Positions 43,510 to 53,998 of a stretch of DNA of 64,000 nt are shown here, piece by piece. The position numbers and the translations under genes are program-made. Source of the stretch: Spraguea lophii. Lineage: Eukaryota > Microsporidia > Spragueidae. The DNA is taken from contig LDOQ01000261.1 of NCBI GenBank assembly GCA_001887945.1, positions 20,008 to 84,007 of the forward strand, in the 5' to 3' direction. The stretch's first letter is position 1. The number at the start of each line of letters is the position of its first letter. The notes below the pieces were generated by a model. That model was not told where the DNA came from and did not search any database. It saw only the letters and a list, made by a program, of their open reading frames with translations.

Positions 43510-44907
43510 ATGAAAATAATCTATGGTAGAGAAGAAGAACAAAAGATATTACTAACATATATAAATAATTTTATAAAAGACAATCAATCTTTATCTTTAT
43601 ATATCTGTGGAGTACCAGGTTCTGGTAAAACATATACTCTATTAAATACTTTAGAGGAATATACCAATAACAATAATGACTGTGATAATAAAAATAATTG
43701 TAATAAAGGTAAAAACAAATCTGCTAAACGTAATCTCAATAAATCTAATAAGAATAAATCCGCTAAAAATAAATGTAATAGTAATGATAATAATATAAAT
43801 GTAACATATATAAACTGCACATCACTTAGAAGTAAAAAATTAATATTTAAAAAAATATATTATGAAATAACAAAATGTAATATTAAAGATAATCAATATG
43901 AAGGTATAATAGAACATATAGAAAAATGTAATAATAAACATATAATAGTAATAGATGAAGTAGATTTATTAATAAATAAGAATTATGAAATATTGTATAA
44001 TTTATTTGATATTCCTTTGATAGTAAATAATAAAGATAATGAAAATAATGAAAATGGTGATTGTGTGAGTGATAAAAATGTTAGTAGTAGCAATAAAGGT
44101 AATAAAACTGTTAAAAGAAAAAACAATAAAACTATTAACAACAAAAGTAATACTACTAACAATAAAACTATTAATAAAATAAATATCAATAAAAATATAA
44201 TGTTAATAGTAATAGCTAATAATCTACCAGAAAAAGACGGTAAGGTTAGTAGTAGATTGGGTACTAATAGAATATATTTTAAACCATATTCTGTACAACA
44301 ATTAGTAAAAATATTTAATCTTCAATCAGATGATCCATTTATTTTAGCATGTAAAAGAATAAGTGCAATTAATGGAGATATAAGAAAATTATTACATTTA
44401 AAAGAAATAATGAAAAATAATACAACTTTACAACAACACAATGATAAAGGTGATAACAGAGATAGTAAAGATGATAATAAATATAAAATGATAGATAAGA
44501 AGATGAAAGATATTTATACACCATTATATTTATTTTTTCTTAAAAGTTTAACATTTAATCAAAAGAATATAATAAAAATATTATGTAATCATAGAAGGAT
44601 AAGTCAATTGAAGTTATTTGATGAATATAAGATTATCCTAAGAATTAATAATAATGGTAATAATTATGATGATGGTAATACTAATGATAATACTAACGAT
44701 GATATTAATATCGCTACTAATAACACTACACCCATTACTAACAATATTACTACTACTGTTATTGTAGATAAAAAATTATCTGATATCTATAATATTTTTA
44801 TTATGAATCTTAGAATGTTAGAAGAATATAAAATTATAAAATATTCTCATAATAATACAATTATTAATTTTATGTTAATGAATGAAGAGGTTATAGATTA
44901 TTTGTAA
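43510..44907 (+). CDS. ORC1: ORC1/CDC6-type AAA+ origin-binding protein (ORC1-like)
   Basis: The 465-aa protein begins near GREEEQKILL and has Walker A GVPGSGKT (34-41), Walker B VIDEVD (about 147-152) and LYNLFDIP. The sensor region is VIANNLPEKDGKVSSRLGTN, then RIYFKPYS, which is characteristic of ORC1. ORC1 is the ATPase subunit of the origin recognition complex and loads MCM2-7. It lacks the N-terminal BAH domain and is half the usual length. Three Asn/Lys/Asp-rich inserts (about residues 50-95, 175-230 and 385-425) come from low-complexity expansion. CCC lies three bases upstream of the ATG. Confidence 0.85.
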   Translation: MKIIYGREEEQKILLTYINNFIKDNQSLSLYICGVPGSGKTYTLLNTLEEYTNNNNDCDNKNNCNKGKNKSAKRNLNKSNKNKSAKNKCNSNDNNINVTYINCTSLRSKKLIFKKIYYEITKCNIKDNQYEGIIEHIEKCNNKHIIVIDEVDLLINKNYEILYNLFDIPLIVNNKDNENNENGDCVSDKNVSSSNKGNKTVKRKNNKTINNKSNTTNNKTINKININKNIMLIVIANNLPEKDGKVSSRLGTNRIYFKPYSVQQLVKIFNLQSDDPFILACKRISAINGDIRKLLHLKEIMKNNTTLQQHNDKGDNRDSKDDNKYKMIDKKMKDIYTPLYLFFLKSLTFNQKNIIKILCNHRRISQLKLFDEYKIILRINNNGNNYDDGNTNDNTNDDINIATNNTTPITNNITTTVIVDKKLSDIYNIFIMNLRMLEEYKIIKYSHNNTIINFMLMNEEVIDYL

Positions 44908-45235
44908 TAAAGATATTATTAATACTATAACAATAAAATATAATTAAATTATAAGTATTATATATGTATTTTCTTTAGATAATATTTTATACTCATTTTT
45001 TATCATAAGTAAACTTTAGATCAAAGATATTTAACACAATAGAAATGTAATTAATATTATAATATTGTAACAATAATAGAAATATTCTTAGATTAAGTGT
45101 ATTTATCTTTCCTAGTGATATGTGATAAAACTGTTCGTTGGTTACTTGAAATATTATTAAAGTTGTATTAACTATTTATAAATACATTAACTTTATCTTT
45201 TATTGGATAATGTTAAAGATTTTACATATGGTGTA
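44908..45235. other. Intergenic, no gene seen
   Basis: AT-rich 3' flank of the ORC1-like gene. Confidence 0.45.
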
Positions 45236-45350
45236 ATCATCATTCTATCATCCTTAATAAGATTCTAACATTCTTCTTGATATAATAATAATCAAAACAC
45301 AAATAAATACAGGGATTGCAATTACATCAGCTAAATACTACTTTAATCTA
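45236..45350 (-). mobile_element. SINE, internal fragment
   Basis: AATAAATACAGGGATTGCAA and TTACATCAGCTAAATACTAC, followed by TTTAATCTA, match the antisense of the SINE body near 46905-46945. Confidence 0.65.
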
Positions 45351-45514
45351 AGATACTGGGATAGTATTATCTATTGTTATTTATAATAATTATTTTATAA
45401 CTATTAATAACTCTTATACTATTTATTATTATTTTTAATAATTATTTCATAACCCCCTTAATTTTTATAGTATTTAATATTTTTAATAATTTAATTTTAC
45501 CCTTATTAAGCTAA

Positions 45515-45754
45515 ATGTTTTTTATTTTCAGATTGTTATATTTTATTATATTTTTTCTTAATGGTTTAGTAATACTTAATAATGATAGATTTTTAAAAAG
45601 AGTGGGTTTTTCTTTGGATGGAAAGGATAGAGAACATTTGACTGTTAATAAACAGAAAATTACAGATATACTTAGATTAGTAAGGACAGTTGGAAGAATA
45701 CCAATATTAACAGTAAATATATTATGTATAATATACGAATTGTTATTAGGATAA
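45515..45754 (+). CDS. YOS1: Yos1/IER3IP1-like ER membrane protein
   Basis: The 79-aa protein starts MFFIFRLLYFIIFFLNGLVI and continues LNNDRFLKRVGF, then IRSVRT-like LRLVRTVGRIPILTVNILCI. This is the Yos1 layout of two membrane segments around a short loop with the conserved RFLKxxG and VRTVxRIPxxxVN motifs. Yos1 works with Yip1 and Yif1 in ER-to-Golgi vesicle formation. Length is typical. CCC at 45500-45502 lies 12 bases upstream of the ATG. Confidence 0.85.
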   Translation: MFFIFRLLYFIIFFLNGLVILNNDRFLKRVGFSLDGKDREHLTVNKQKITDILRLVRTVGRIPILTVNILCIIYELLLG

Positions 45755-46715
45755 TATAATTTAAATAAATCATAGGTTATATATAATTTGTGTTAGGTTT
45801 ATTTGTAATTATTTATATTGAATTATATACGACTTGTGTTAAGTTTATCTGTATTATTGTTGAAAGTTAAGGATTTAGGAAAAAACTTTATTTAAATTTA
45901 TTAGTTATATAACTTTTATGATTTAGAAAACTTTATTCTAATTTTTCCGTAATTAAAATGATCATTTTGGTTGTGTTAATATTAAATTTTATATTGTTTT
46001 TTATTTGTAAAAAATTTGAATTTTTAATTTTCAATAAATATATTTGTATTATATTTATAATACAGTTGGTAAAACTGTTACCTTAACGAGAATGATAAGT
46101 GAGAGCTTATAATGAATGTCTATATATTTTTAGGAAAATTTTCGAAATGATCAAGCATGTGTTAAATGATATTATAATTAATTTAAAAAAGATTGAAAAT
46201 AACCAGCGGGGATGTATTTTATACATTTTCAATTTATAATTGTAATTGATATTTTGTATGTTGTTATTCAATAGGAAGGACTGGCTTCTGTATATAATGT
46301 AAATACTAGTGATATGAAAATTATAAGAAGATATTTTTAGTCAGAAAATGTTAATGAAGTTTTTATTATATAAAAATTTAATTATAAATATATTGTTATT
46401 AAAAATTAATATACACTTCATATTTTTTACTCGATATAATTCCTATAAATATTCTCTGTATAAGCTCTTAAAATTCTCTTATTGTCAATTGTGACCTTTA
46501 CTTTTTGGTTTTTAAATATTAATGAATAATTTCAAAAATTATTAATAAAAACTCGGGAATTGGACATTGAAAGAATTATAATTATCAAGTACACGTATTT
46601 ATTGTATTTAGATTCTTTTATATTAATGTAAATATTATAAAATATATATTATACTAATAAAAATATCAAATTAGTTTAAATGTACTTTTATTAAAAACAG
46701 TAATGAAAATATTAT
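45755..46715. other. About 960 bp without a gene
   Basis: AT-rich. I looked for snRNA- or tRNA-like structures around 46190-46320, where base composition is more balanced, but found nothing I can support. Confidence 0.4.
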
Positions 46716-47212
46716 AGTCCCGCCTGGCCCAGTGGTCATGGAGTGGTAACCAAACCCCAAGCCTGGCGGGTTCGAATCCCTCATCCAGAAAAAATTTTCA
46801 AAAAAAAAATAATAATAAATGTAGAAGAGAAGAAAAAGGTTGTTGAGTGGGTGAGGTTTCGATAGTGCAGCATAGCTGTGCCTTGTATGACGGCCCCGCT
46901 ACTAGATTAAAGTAGTGTTCAGCTGATGTAGTTGCAATCCCTGTATTGATTTGTGACTCGGCCAATACTATGCAACGAAAGAGGCTGGGAATTCCTTAAG
47001 AGCTGGAAGTGGGGGCGGCGACGCGCACCATACGCAAAATCCTAACACTCTGGAGCATAAGGTAAGATGAGATTAATGCATATCTGTAGCGAAACCAGTT
47101 AGTACAAGTTTAATGTCGCTCGAGGAACCGAAGGTCACAGACCATGGTAGGCCGCAACCGGCCAGGAAGCTTTGATAAATAAAAGTTTCATTCGTAAAAA
47201 AAAATAAAAAAA
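46716..47212 (+). mobile_element. tRNA-derived SINE, full-length copy with 14-bp TSD
   Basis: The head reads as a tRNA-like unit with a canonical pol III A box (TGGCCCAGTGG, 46725-46735) and B box (GGTTCGAATCC, 46769-46779). A body of about 400 bp follows and ends in an A-rich tail. The exact 14-mer AATGAAAATATTAT flanks both sides (46702-46715 and 47213-47226), as expected for target-primed insertion by LINE machinery. The element is GC-richer than its host DNA. It contains no coding frame. This is the best preserved of about fourteen copies in the window. Confidence 0.92.
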
Positions 47213-47489
47213 AATGAAAATATTATTGGCTGAGATTATATATATTCTTCATCATTTGGCCTTGTCATAGGTAGGTTTATTTTTATTGTTACAAGACTTA
47301 TCAATAGGATAAAAGCATACCATATAACTCTTAACAACCATATTAAACTAACGTATTCCAATGTAATATGATCCTATTTATGATTTTAATGATATTATTA
47401 GAGTTGATATTTTAAAGATATTAAATGGTAATTATTTAGATTTATATGAATTCAGAAGATAAAAAGGAAAGAAGTTTATGTAAAATTAT
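47213..47489. other. Spacer between two inverted SINE copies
   Basis: About 280 bp of AT-rich sequence between tail-to-tail SINEs; nothing else seen. Confidence 0.5.
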
Positions 47490-47970
47490 TTTTTTTATTA
47501 ATAAGACTTTTATTTGTTATAAGTCTCCTGGCCGATTGAGGTATACTATGATCAGAGACTTTTAGTTCTTAGAGCACACTTAAACTTGCACTAATTAATT
47601 TCACCACAGATATGCATTAATCTCATCTTGCCTTATGTATAAAGTGTTAGAAGTTTGTATATAACGCATTTTCCCCTCACAGTTTTCAGAGATTGCTAAC
47701 CTCTTTATTGGCATAGTATTGGCTGAGTCACAAATCAATACAGTGATTGCAACTACATCAGCTGAACACTACTTTAATCTAGTAGCGGGGCCGTCATACA
47801 AGGCACAGCTATGCTGCACTATCGAAACCTCACCCACTCAACAACCTTTTTCTTCTCTTCTACATTTATTATTATTATTTTTTTTTGAAAATTTTTTCTG
47901 GATGAGGGATTCGAACCCGCCAGGCTTGGGGTTTGGTTACCACCCCACGACCACTGGGCCAGGCGGGCTT
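47490..47970 (-). mobile_element. tRNA-derived SINE, full-length copy, inverted
   Basis: Head with intact A box (TGGCCCAGTGG on the minus strand, near 47953-47963) and B box (GGTTCGAATCC near 47909-47919), body, and A-rich tail at 47486-47497. The head half is almost identical to the 46716 copy; the tail half has more A/T changes. An 87-codon plus frame within it is antisense noise. Confidence 0.88.
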
Positions 47971-48049
47971 TACCCAAATTAATAAACTTAAACGACTAAC
48001 TATAAAACTTTTAGAATAAATTAATAGAATAAATTATTTATGAAACTGA

Positions 48050-48160
48050 ATCATGGGGGAGGTTTAATAGTTTATCTTGGTTATGCTTTATATATAAATT
48101 AAATTACTAAATCAATGCGATAATAAGTTGATATGATTATAATTCAGGTATTTTTGGGCG
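48050..48160 (+). mobile_element. SINE, internal fragment
   Basis: GGGGGAGGTTTAATAGTTTA and CTTGGTTATGCTTTATATAT follow the SINE body segment GGGTGAGGTTTCGATAGTGC...TGTGCCTTGTATGA. Strongly decayed. Confidence 0.5.
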
Positions 48161-48425
48161 ATCGGGAAATACTGCGTTAAAAACTGGATTGTAATATTTT
48201 AATACTGAGAATGAGTGAGAACATGTATCGTATTAGATATCTTAATTTTGCTGAACATATTATAAAATAAGATATTATAACTTTTATAACATTCAGCAAC
48301 TACAATCAAAATGTTTCAACAATTAATAGGGAAGATAACGGTAAATCACGATCTATTAGAAACTTTAATGAATTAAATTTTTATGAAAAATCAAAATTTA
48401 TTGAAATCTTTTCTTGTTATTGTTT

Positions 48426-49163
48426 TTAACTAGTTTCAAATGTTTTATTAAAAGCGCGTTCTTTTGGTTTTGAATCCGAAACACCTGTGGTTACGTCGCA
48501 ATAAACAATACTGTTAGTCGCCGTTATGCCGCGGACACCAATTTTAGCAATGGAACTAAAAAAAATTTTATAGCTTTCTAAATAGTTATCGGTTATATTT
48601 TCTGAGAAAAAATCTTTGGGTAATTCAATATTGCATTGGGCAAAATCAAGAACCAAAAATTCATCAAGTTCTGGTATTTGTCCATTGTTTTTATATTCAA
48701 TAAGGTTTTCAGGTGGGAGAATGCATTGGATATAACGGGTTTCTTGAATACCTTTATTGATAACAATACATCTAAAACGAATTTCACAGATAAAAATTCT
48801 GTAATGTGATGTTCTCTGCGTAATTGTTCCCAAAACTTCTATATCATTAGATTTGTTAATATTAATATGATCAATACCAGTTATTTTTATATTGGAGTTA
48901 TGGTCAACTATATCTATTTTAAATCCATCATATTCAACGTTATAAATTGTTAACGGTCGTGCCTCTAAAATTGCGTCAACTTTATAAACTGCAGTCAAAA
49001 TTTTATCTTTCATTTGTATTACATCTTCAGTATAATCATAATTTTTTAATATAAGTTTGGGAGTTTTATCCTTTTTTACTTCTTCTTCTTCTTTTGTGTT
49101 CTGAAATCCTAACACATTTATGAAAAAAACAGAATACATTATTATATCGCATACGAAAAACAT
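48426..49163 (-). CDS. Secreted protein, EYDG family (soluble member)
   Basis: The 245-aa protein begins with a hydrophobic leader (about residues 1-20, MFFVCDIIMYSVFFINVLGF), followed by an acidic/Lys-rich stretch and a beta-rich domain. It is a paralogue of the broken gene at 14182-15201: both share a Y-D-V/I..K..L leader, the V/IEYDG core, the HYRIFICEIRFRCIV-type strand and a terminal C-containing strand (NSIVYCDV). Unlike its paralogue it ends without a membrane anchor. No CCC precedes the ATG. Function unknown; secretion is inferred. Confidence 0.7.
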   Translation of the reverse strand: MFFVCDIIMYSVFFINVLGFQNTKEEEEVKKDKTPKLILKNYDYTEDVIQMKDKILTAVYKVDAILEARPLTIYNVEYDGFKIDIVDHNSNIKITGIDHININKSNDIEVLGTITQRTSHYRIFICEIRFRCIVINKGIQETRYIQCILPPENLIEYKNNGQIPELDEFLVLDFAQCNIELPKDFFSENITDNYLESYKIFFSSIAKIGVRGITATNSIVYCDVTTGVSDSKPKERAFNKTFETS

Positions 49164-50412
49164 GGATCTTAAGAAAATAAAAATCTATATTTAAATTTGA
49201 TAAGAAATATATTTTTTTCATATTTTCATATCAAAAAATATTTTTTTAAATATAAAACCTAGAAAATATGAAATAACCCATAAATAATTAATATTATAAT
49301 GTTCTTTTTAAATATTAAAATCAAGAAAAAAGTAATAAGGGGATTTTCCCCTGATTTTAGAAAAACCATTTTTTTTAAATTCAGTAGTCTTAAATGGTAA
49401 ACAAACTTCAACCCTTTTCTTGTACTTGCCTTTCAAAAGTTTAAAATGTAAATAGGAGTTATTTGAAAAAGGATAAATTTAGAAGATATTATATTTCTAT
49501 TTCATATAGTACATCCTTCATATTAATTCCCGAGCTAACCTATATTTTTAATTAGTGACTTGATCTATAGTCTGTCAAAGTCGAGAATATATATCATTAA
49601 AGTTGAAAACAACAATTTATATCAAATATAAATGTTAACATAATAATACATAATAAAAGGTGGGAATGATCAAAACAATTACTTAAACCAACCAATATTA
49701 TTCTAATATATTCGTTAAATAACTAACAGTCTTCAAATCTGGATGAATTGTAAACAATGATAAAATTTTATTAATAAAAACCAAAAATTTTAACAATACT
49801 TATAAATGATTGTTTTAAAAAGTTATACCAGTCTTGGTTGCTATTTTCCTATTACATATATTTTTCTGTATATGTATTATAAAAACTATTTTTTCATGGG
49901 AGAATCTTATTAATAAGAACATTTATACAATTTCTTCATTTAATATATTAACCGTATTATTATAATATTATTTTTCTTAAAATTAATTGTAATCAATTTC
50001 CCATTTTCTTTATTTTTTTATTACATACAAATAAAAAAACAAAAAAACAACAATACCTTTTGTATTTAATGTTATAACAGTATTATAATGTTATAAAATT
50101 CTTATAAAGATATATAATCAATAAAAAGTATTCTGATTACAAATATCATTATGAGTATCTTAATGATATAATAAACAATAAGTAAAATCAACAAAGATTT
50201 TCTTTAAAACATCAAATTTATTATTTTATCGATATTTTTTTAAAATATAAAAGGAAATATTTAAATAAATTCATATTCTAAAGAAAATCTTTGTCAAAAT
50301 GAGGTACGATCCAAATTTGTTTATCGTAAAAACGTTTTTACAATATATCTAATAAGGAATATTGTAATTACAATATTTATATTTATAAATAAAATATTTT
50401 TATAAGCCTTAA
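49164..50412. other. About 1.2 kb without a gene
   Basis: AT-rich upstream region. AAATGGTAAACAAACTTCAA near 49393 faintly resembles a SINE head but cannot be extended. Confidence 0.45.
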
Positions 50413-50598
50413 ATGTCTTACGTTATAATCTTTAATATAATTTTTTATTTGTCTATATTTATCTATGTTTATAAAATAATAATGATAGATGTTAATCAAA
50501 ATATAAAATATACAAAATTATTGTCTAGTAATACATTGGATAGTGCATTTAATTTTTATGAAGATTATAATAATTCGACGAACCCTATAATTCGTTAA
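50413..50598 (+). CDS. Small single-pass membrane protein, 61 aa
   Basis: An N-terminal hydrophobic segment of about 24 residues (VIIFNIIFYLSIFIYVYKII) is followed by a hydrophilic tail (YTKLLSSNTLDSAFNFYEDY). It ends 14 bp before the E1-like gene on the same strand, and an extra CCC near its stop lies in the next gene's promoter. The upstream signal is weak (GCC nine bases before the ATG). It may be a small ER or secretory-pathway component; no family was recognised. Confidence 0.5.
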   Translation: MSYVIIFNIIFYLSIFIYVYKIIMIDVNQNIKYTKLLSSNTLDSAFNFYEDYNNSTNPIIR

Positions 50599-50612
50599 AT
50601 ATTTTTTACCCA

Positions 50613-51467
50613 ATGTTATCAATGTTAGAAAATAAAAATATTTTAGTTTGTGGGTGTGGTGGATTAGGTACTGAAATATTGAAAATATTAAAATTTTTTA
50701 AAGTAAAAGTAACTGTTATAGATAAAGATGATGTAAGTTTAAGTAATTTAAATAGACAATATTTTTATCGAAGGGAAGATATAGGTAAAAATAAGGTGGA
50801 ATGTATAAAAAAGAAATTTTGTAAAATGAAAAATTTTTATTTGGAAAATGCCATTCATAAAGATATATTTGATTTAAAAAAAGAAGATATAGAAAAATAT
50901 GATATTATAATATTATGTTTAGATAATGTAGAAAGTAGAATGCATGTAAATTATTTAATAAGTTTAATAGAAAAAAATATTATTTTATTGGATATAGGAG
51001 TAGAGGGTGTGGTAGGACATGTAAAGATATGTGATAAAAGCAAAAGTTGTTTATATTGTATAAAAGATCTTTATAGACAAGAAAAGACATATAATATATG
51101 TTCTTTGAAAACATTAAATCATAAGAAATATAATAGAGAGGATTATTTAGCCATGGAACTGAGTAATAACAAAAAGAAATGTAAAATTGATAATTGTAAA
51201 TGTTATATAGAAAAAACAATGATTAATTATAATTCTTTAAATGGGATTAAAGAAACTACTATCTTTGAATTAGAAGGTATAGATAAAAATATTATATCTA
51301 ATGTATGTTATATAAATTCTATTTTAGCATCATTAGCCATATTAAAATTATCTAAGTATTATGATAATAAAAAAGAAAAAGATTTTATAAATTATTCTGG
51401 AAAAAACATAGAAATTATTGAAATAGAAATATGTAAAGATACAGAATGTTTTTTATGTTATAAATAA
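50613..51467 (+). CDS. UBA3: UBA3-like E1 catalytic subunit (NEDD8-activating type)
   Basis: The 284-aa protein has the ThiF/E1 fold with GCGGLG (14-19), DxDxVxxSNLNRQ (IDKDDVSLSNLNRQYFYR), and IGKNK. The catalytic Cys region is YNICSL (Cys163), and paired zinc Cys occur (CLYC at 146-149, CFLC at 279-282). The segment YNSLNGIKETTIFELEGIDK, then NIISNVCYINSILASLAIL, resembles the UBA3 region that follows the cysteine. UBA3 activates NEDD8 with a second subunit. UBA2 is the main alternative. It is shorter than usual and lacks the C-terminal ubiquitin-fold domain. CCC (50609-50611) precedes the ATG. Confidence 0.75.
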   Translation: MLSMLENKNILVCGCGGLGTEILKILKFFKVKVTVIDKDDVSLSNLNRQYFYRREDIGKNKVECIKKKFCKMKNFYLENAIHKDIFDLKKEDIEKYDIIILCLDNVESRMHVNYLISLIEKNIILLDIGVEGVVGHVKICDKSKSCLYCIKDLYRQEKTYNICSLKTLNHKKYNREDYLAMELSNNKKKCKIDNCKCYIEKTMINYNSLNGIKETTIFELEGIDKNIISNVCYINSILASLAILKLSKYYDNKKEKDFINYSGKNIEIIEIEICKDTECFLCYK

Positions 51468-51494
51468 ATATATCTTTTATAATTTTAATTATCT

Positions 51495-52871
51495 TTACAA
51501 CAGACATGGGACATCTAAGGTTAAGCATGGTATGTATTGTTGAATAATAGAAGAATTTCTATTAAATATAGCAGTTGCAAGTGATTGTTTTTCAATTTTA
51601 GTAATCCTGTTAAAATCATTATCCATTGAGGTATTCATGGCTTCTACGACCTTAATAATTTCTCCTTGTAAATTATTGTTTGTATTCATCACAATATCTG
51701 AAATATTATCAATATTTATTTTTGTAATGAATTTTAATAATTTTTCTATTTCTACGAGTATCGTATCTCGACTGAGATTGAATGCTTTATCGATAAAATC
51801 TTTATCATTATCGTCCATAATAATTTTAATCCAATCCACTTCTGTTATAGTAGATTGATTTATAAGGTCGTTAATAGAATCACGAAGAGTGTCTGTTAAT
51901 TTTGCTATTTCATCATTCAAGTTATTGTTCGTTAAGTCTACGATATCTGTAAATACTGAAATCTTCGGATATACCAGTTGAGAATATATTGACTTGGTGT
52001 TTGTATGATCGTTTATTATTTTTTCTAATCTAATATAAAAGGCGTTGGTTTCATCGTTTATGGTTGTACTCAATTCGGATAATAGACTGGTAAACGATTT
52101 TTCTATGGCGATCTTCACATCAGATTCATAACTACTGAATAAATTTCTTATATCAAGAACGAGATCTGATAGAATATCAGAAAATTTAGATATTATTTTT
52201 GCAATAGTATTTGCCGTGACTTCGGCTTCTATAACTGTAACATCGTTCTTTGCCGTTTGAAATATAATTTCTAATCCTCGAACTATTTGATCGTTGTTAT
52301 TTATAATAACAGTTTCAAGCTCCATACATTCAGCCAGTGTAATTGTTTTTACGTTTTTCCAAATATTATCAATGGTTTTGTCGGATTGATCGTCTATAGT
52401 TTCATAAATTTGGATTGATGCATTCTTAATAGCTGTTACTATTTCATCAATAGGTGGAGATACTACGTTTATAAGAGCTTTGGGTGGGATAGATATATCA
52501 TCGTCTTGGATATTGTCAAAGAATTTAAAATTATCCGAAGGATTGACCAGTGGCGTAATACCTTTATTAGATGTAGATGGTTGATATTGTGGTTTAAAAG
52601 GAGTTGCGGTTTTGAGTGGTGAAGACTGATTTTTAAATTTATTAAATGCGGATTTAAAATTGTGAAGATATGAATTTGTTGTTGTGCCTAATGTATCTGA
52701 TGGTTTTAAATTAACATTGTTTTGTAATTTATATTGCGTTCCCGAATCATCTCTTTTAAATCCTATTCTTGGTCTGCTTTGTTTTGTTAAAGGATTATTG
52801 CCATTGTATTCTGAATTAAACCCAATACATTTGTAATATTTTAAATATAATATTAATAAAATCTGTAGCAT
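51495..52871 (-). CDS. Candidate secreted helical protein, 458 aa
   Basis: A hydrophobic N-terminus (MLQILLILYLKYYKCIG) looks like a signal peptide. A Ser/Pro/Asn-rich region to about residue 130 follows, then about 300 residues of amphipathic helices (for example AKIISKFSDILSDLVLDIRN). The C-terminus has two Cys (PCLTLDVPCLL). No enzyme motif was seen. Its style resembles the 342-aa protein at 55194. Its stop lies 27 bp from the end of the UBA3-like gene, in convergent orientation. No CCC precedes the ATG. Function unknown. Confidence 0.65.
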   Translation of the reverse strand: MLQILLILYLKYYKCIGFNSEYNGNNPLTKQSRPRIGFKRDDSGTQYKLQNNVNLKPSDTLGTTTNSYLHNFKSAFNKFKNQSSPLKTATPFKPQYQPSTSNKGITPLVNPSDNFKFFDNIQDDDISIPPKALINVVSPPIDEIVTAIKNASIQIYETIDDQSDKTIDNIWKNVKTITLAECMELETVIINNNDQIVRGLEIIFQTAKNDVTVIEAEVTANTIAKIISKFSDILSDLVLDIRNLFSSYESDVKIAIEKSFTSLLSELSTTINDETNAFYIRLEKIINDHTNTKSIYSQLVYPKISVFTDIVDLTNNNLNDEIAKLTDTLRDSINDLINQSTITEVDWIKIIMDDNDKDFIDKAFNLSRDTILVEIEKLLKFITKINIDNISDIVMNTNNNLQGEIIKVVEAMNTSMDNDFNRITKIEKQSLATAIFNRNSSIIQQYIPCLTLDVPCLL

Positions 52872-53737
52872 ATTTTGTATTTTTGTTGAGCTTTTATAGT
52901 TTTAAAAAGTTCTAGAATTAAATTCGAATTTACTTATATGGTAATTTAAAACAAACAAACAATATATTATTTGCTTTAAAATATACTTTATTAATCATTT
53001 TAATATAACTATTATATATTTATCTTTAATTTATATTTAATTTTAAAATATTCTAAATTCGAATCATGATATTATTATATTTTTTAGTTATACCATTTAA
53101 TTAAATTTCAGGTAAAATGTAAAGATATATTATATTCAGAATTATAAATTTATTTTTTTTAAACCACATTAAATATTTTTAACTTTGTTTGTTTGTTCTG
53201 TATTATTGTTTTGTATATACACTATATCTCTAATTCTTTTAAAATTTTTGATAATATTTAACATATAAGATAATAAAAATATTATGTACATACTTTATTT
53301 TAATCTACTAAAAAATAACATTCCTTTTAAACATATTATTAAGTATTTTGCTATTAAATAAATTTTTTGTTTTATTAAAATTTGAAAGTAAAAAGAATCT
53401 GAAAATTAATCTTATCTCTGATAATAGATATGAAAATTAAAAAGTATTTTTAACTATTTTTTTGTTGTTAAAATTTAAATATGTAAAATGTTGAATTTAT
53501 AAATATTAAAATATAAAAAATAAATATTTCAATATAATTTTAAAATCATTTTATTACAAATAACTATTCGTTAATTATAAGACAGTATTCTTTACAGATT
53601 TTTATTGTTTTTTACTTGTAATATTCTTTTAAATTATTTTAAAATTTCTTTTTTTAATTTTGCCCACGAAAGTTAGATTATTTGTTCTTTTGAAATATAT
53701 AATATTAATAAATATAGTTTAATTACATTTATATATT
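52872..53737. other. No gene seen
   Basis: AT-rich upstream region of the preceding gene. Confidence 0.45.
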
Positions 53738-53998
53738 AATACCATATTATCTTGTGCTCCAGAAGGTTGGGGTTTTACATACGCTACATGTCTTCACCGA
53801 CTCTAATTCCATAAATTTCTGGCATCTTTCATGATATAATATTAACCGGGTCAATAATAAATACAGAATTTTTAACGGAATTCAGCCAAGTATTATTATA
53901 ATTTAATAATGCGTTCACGTATAAGCATATAATATTATACTGTTGTCAGCTTATTAATTTTACACCCAGATGATTTGAATTCATAACTTTCAGTTATT
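53738..53998 (-). mobile_element. SINE, decayed copy
   Basis: TATTATCTTGTGCTCCAGAA, TACATACGCTACATGTCTTC and AATAATAAATACAGAATTTT, followed by a decayed head near 53960-53998 (CACCCAGATGATTTGAATTC), follow the antisense SINE order. Confidence 0.6.

Noticed and set aside
46718..46790. True tRNA gene
   Set aside because: A and B boxes are present, but the acceptor stem does not close, and the unit is the head of a dispersed repeat with TSDs.
47719..47982. 87-codon plus-strand frame
   Set aside because: Antisense reading of the SINE at 47490-47970.
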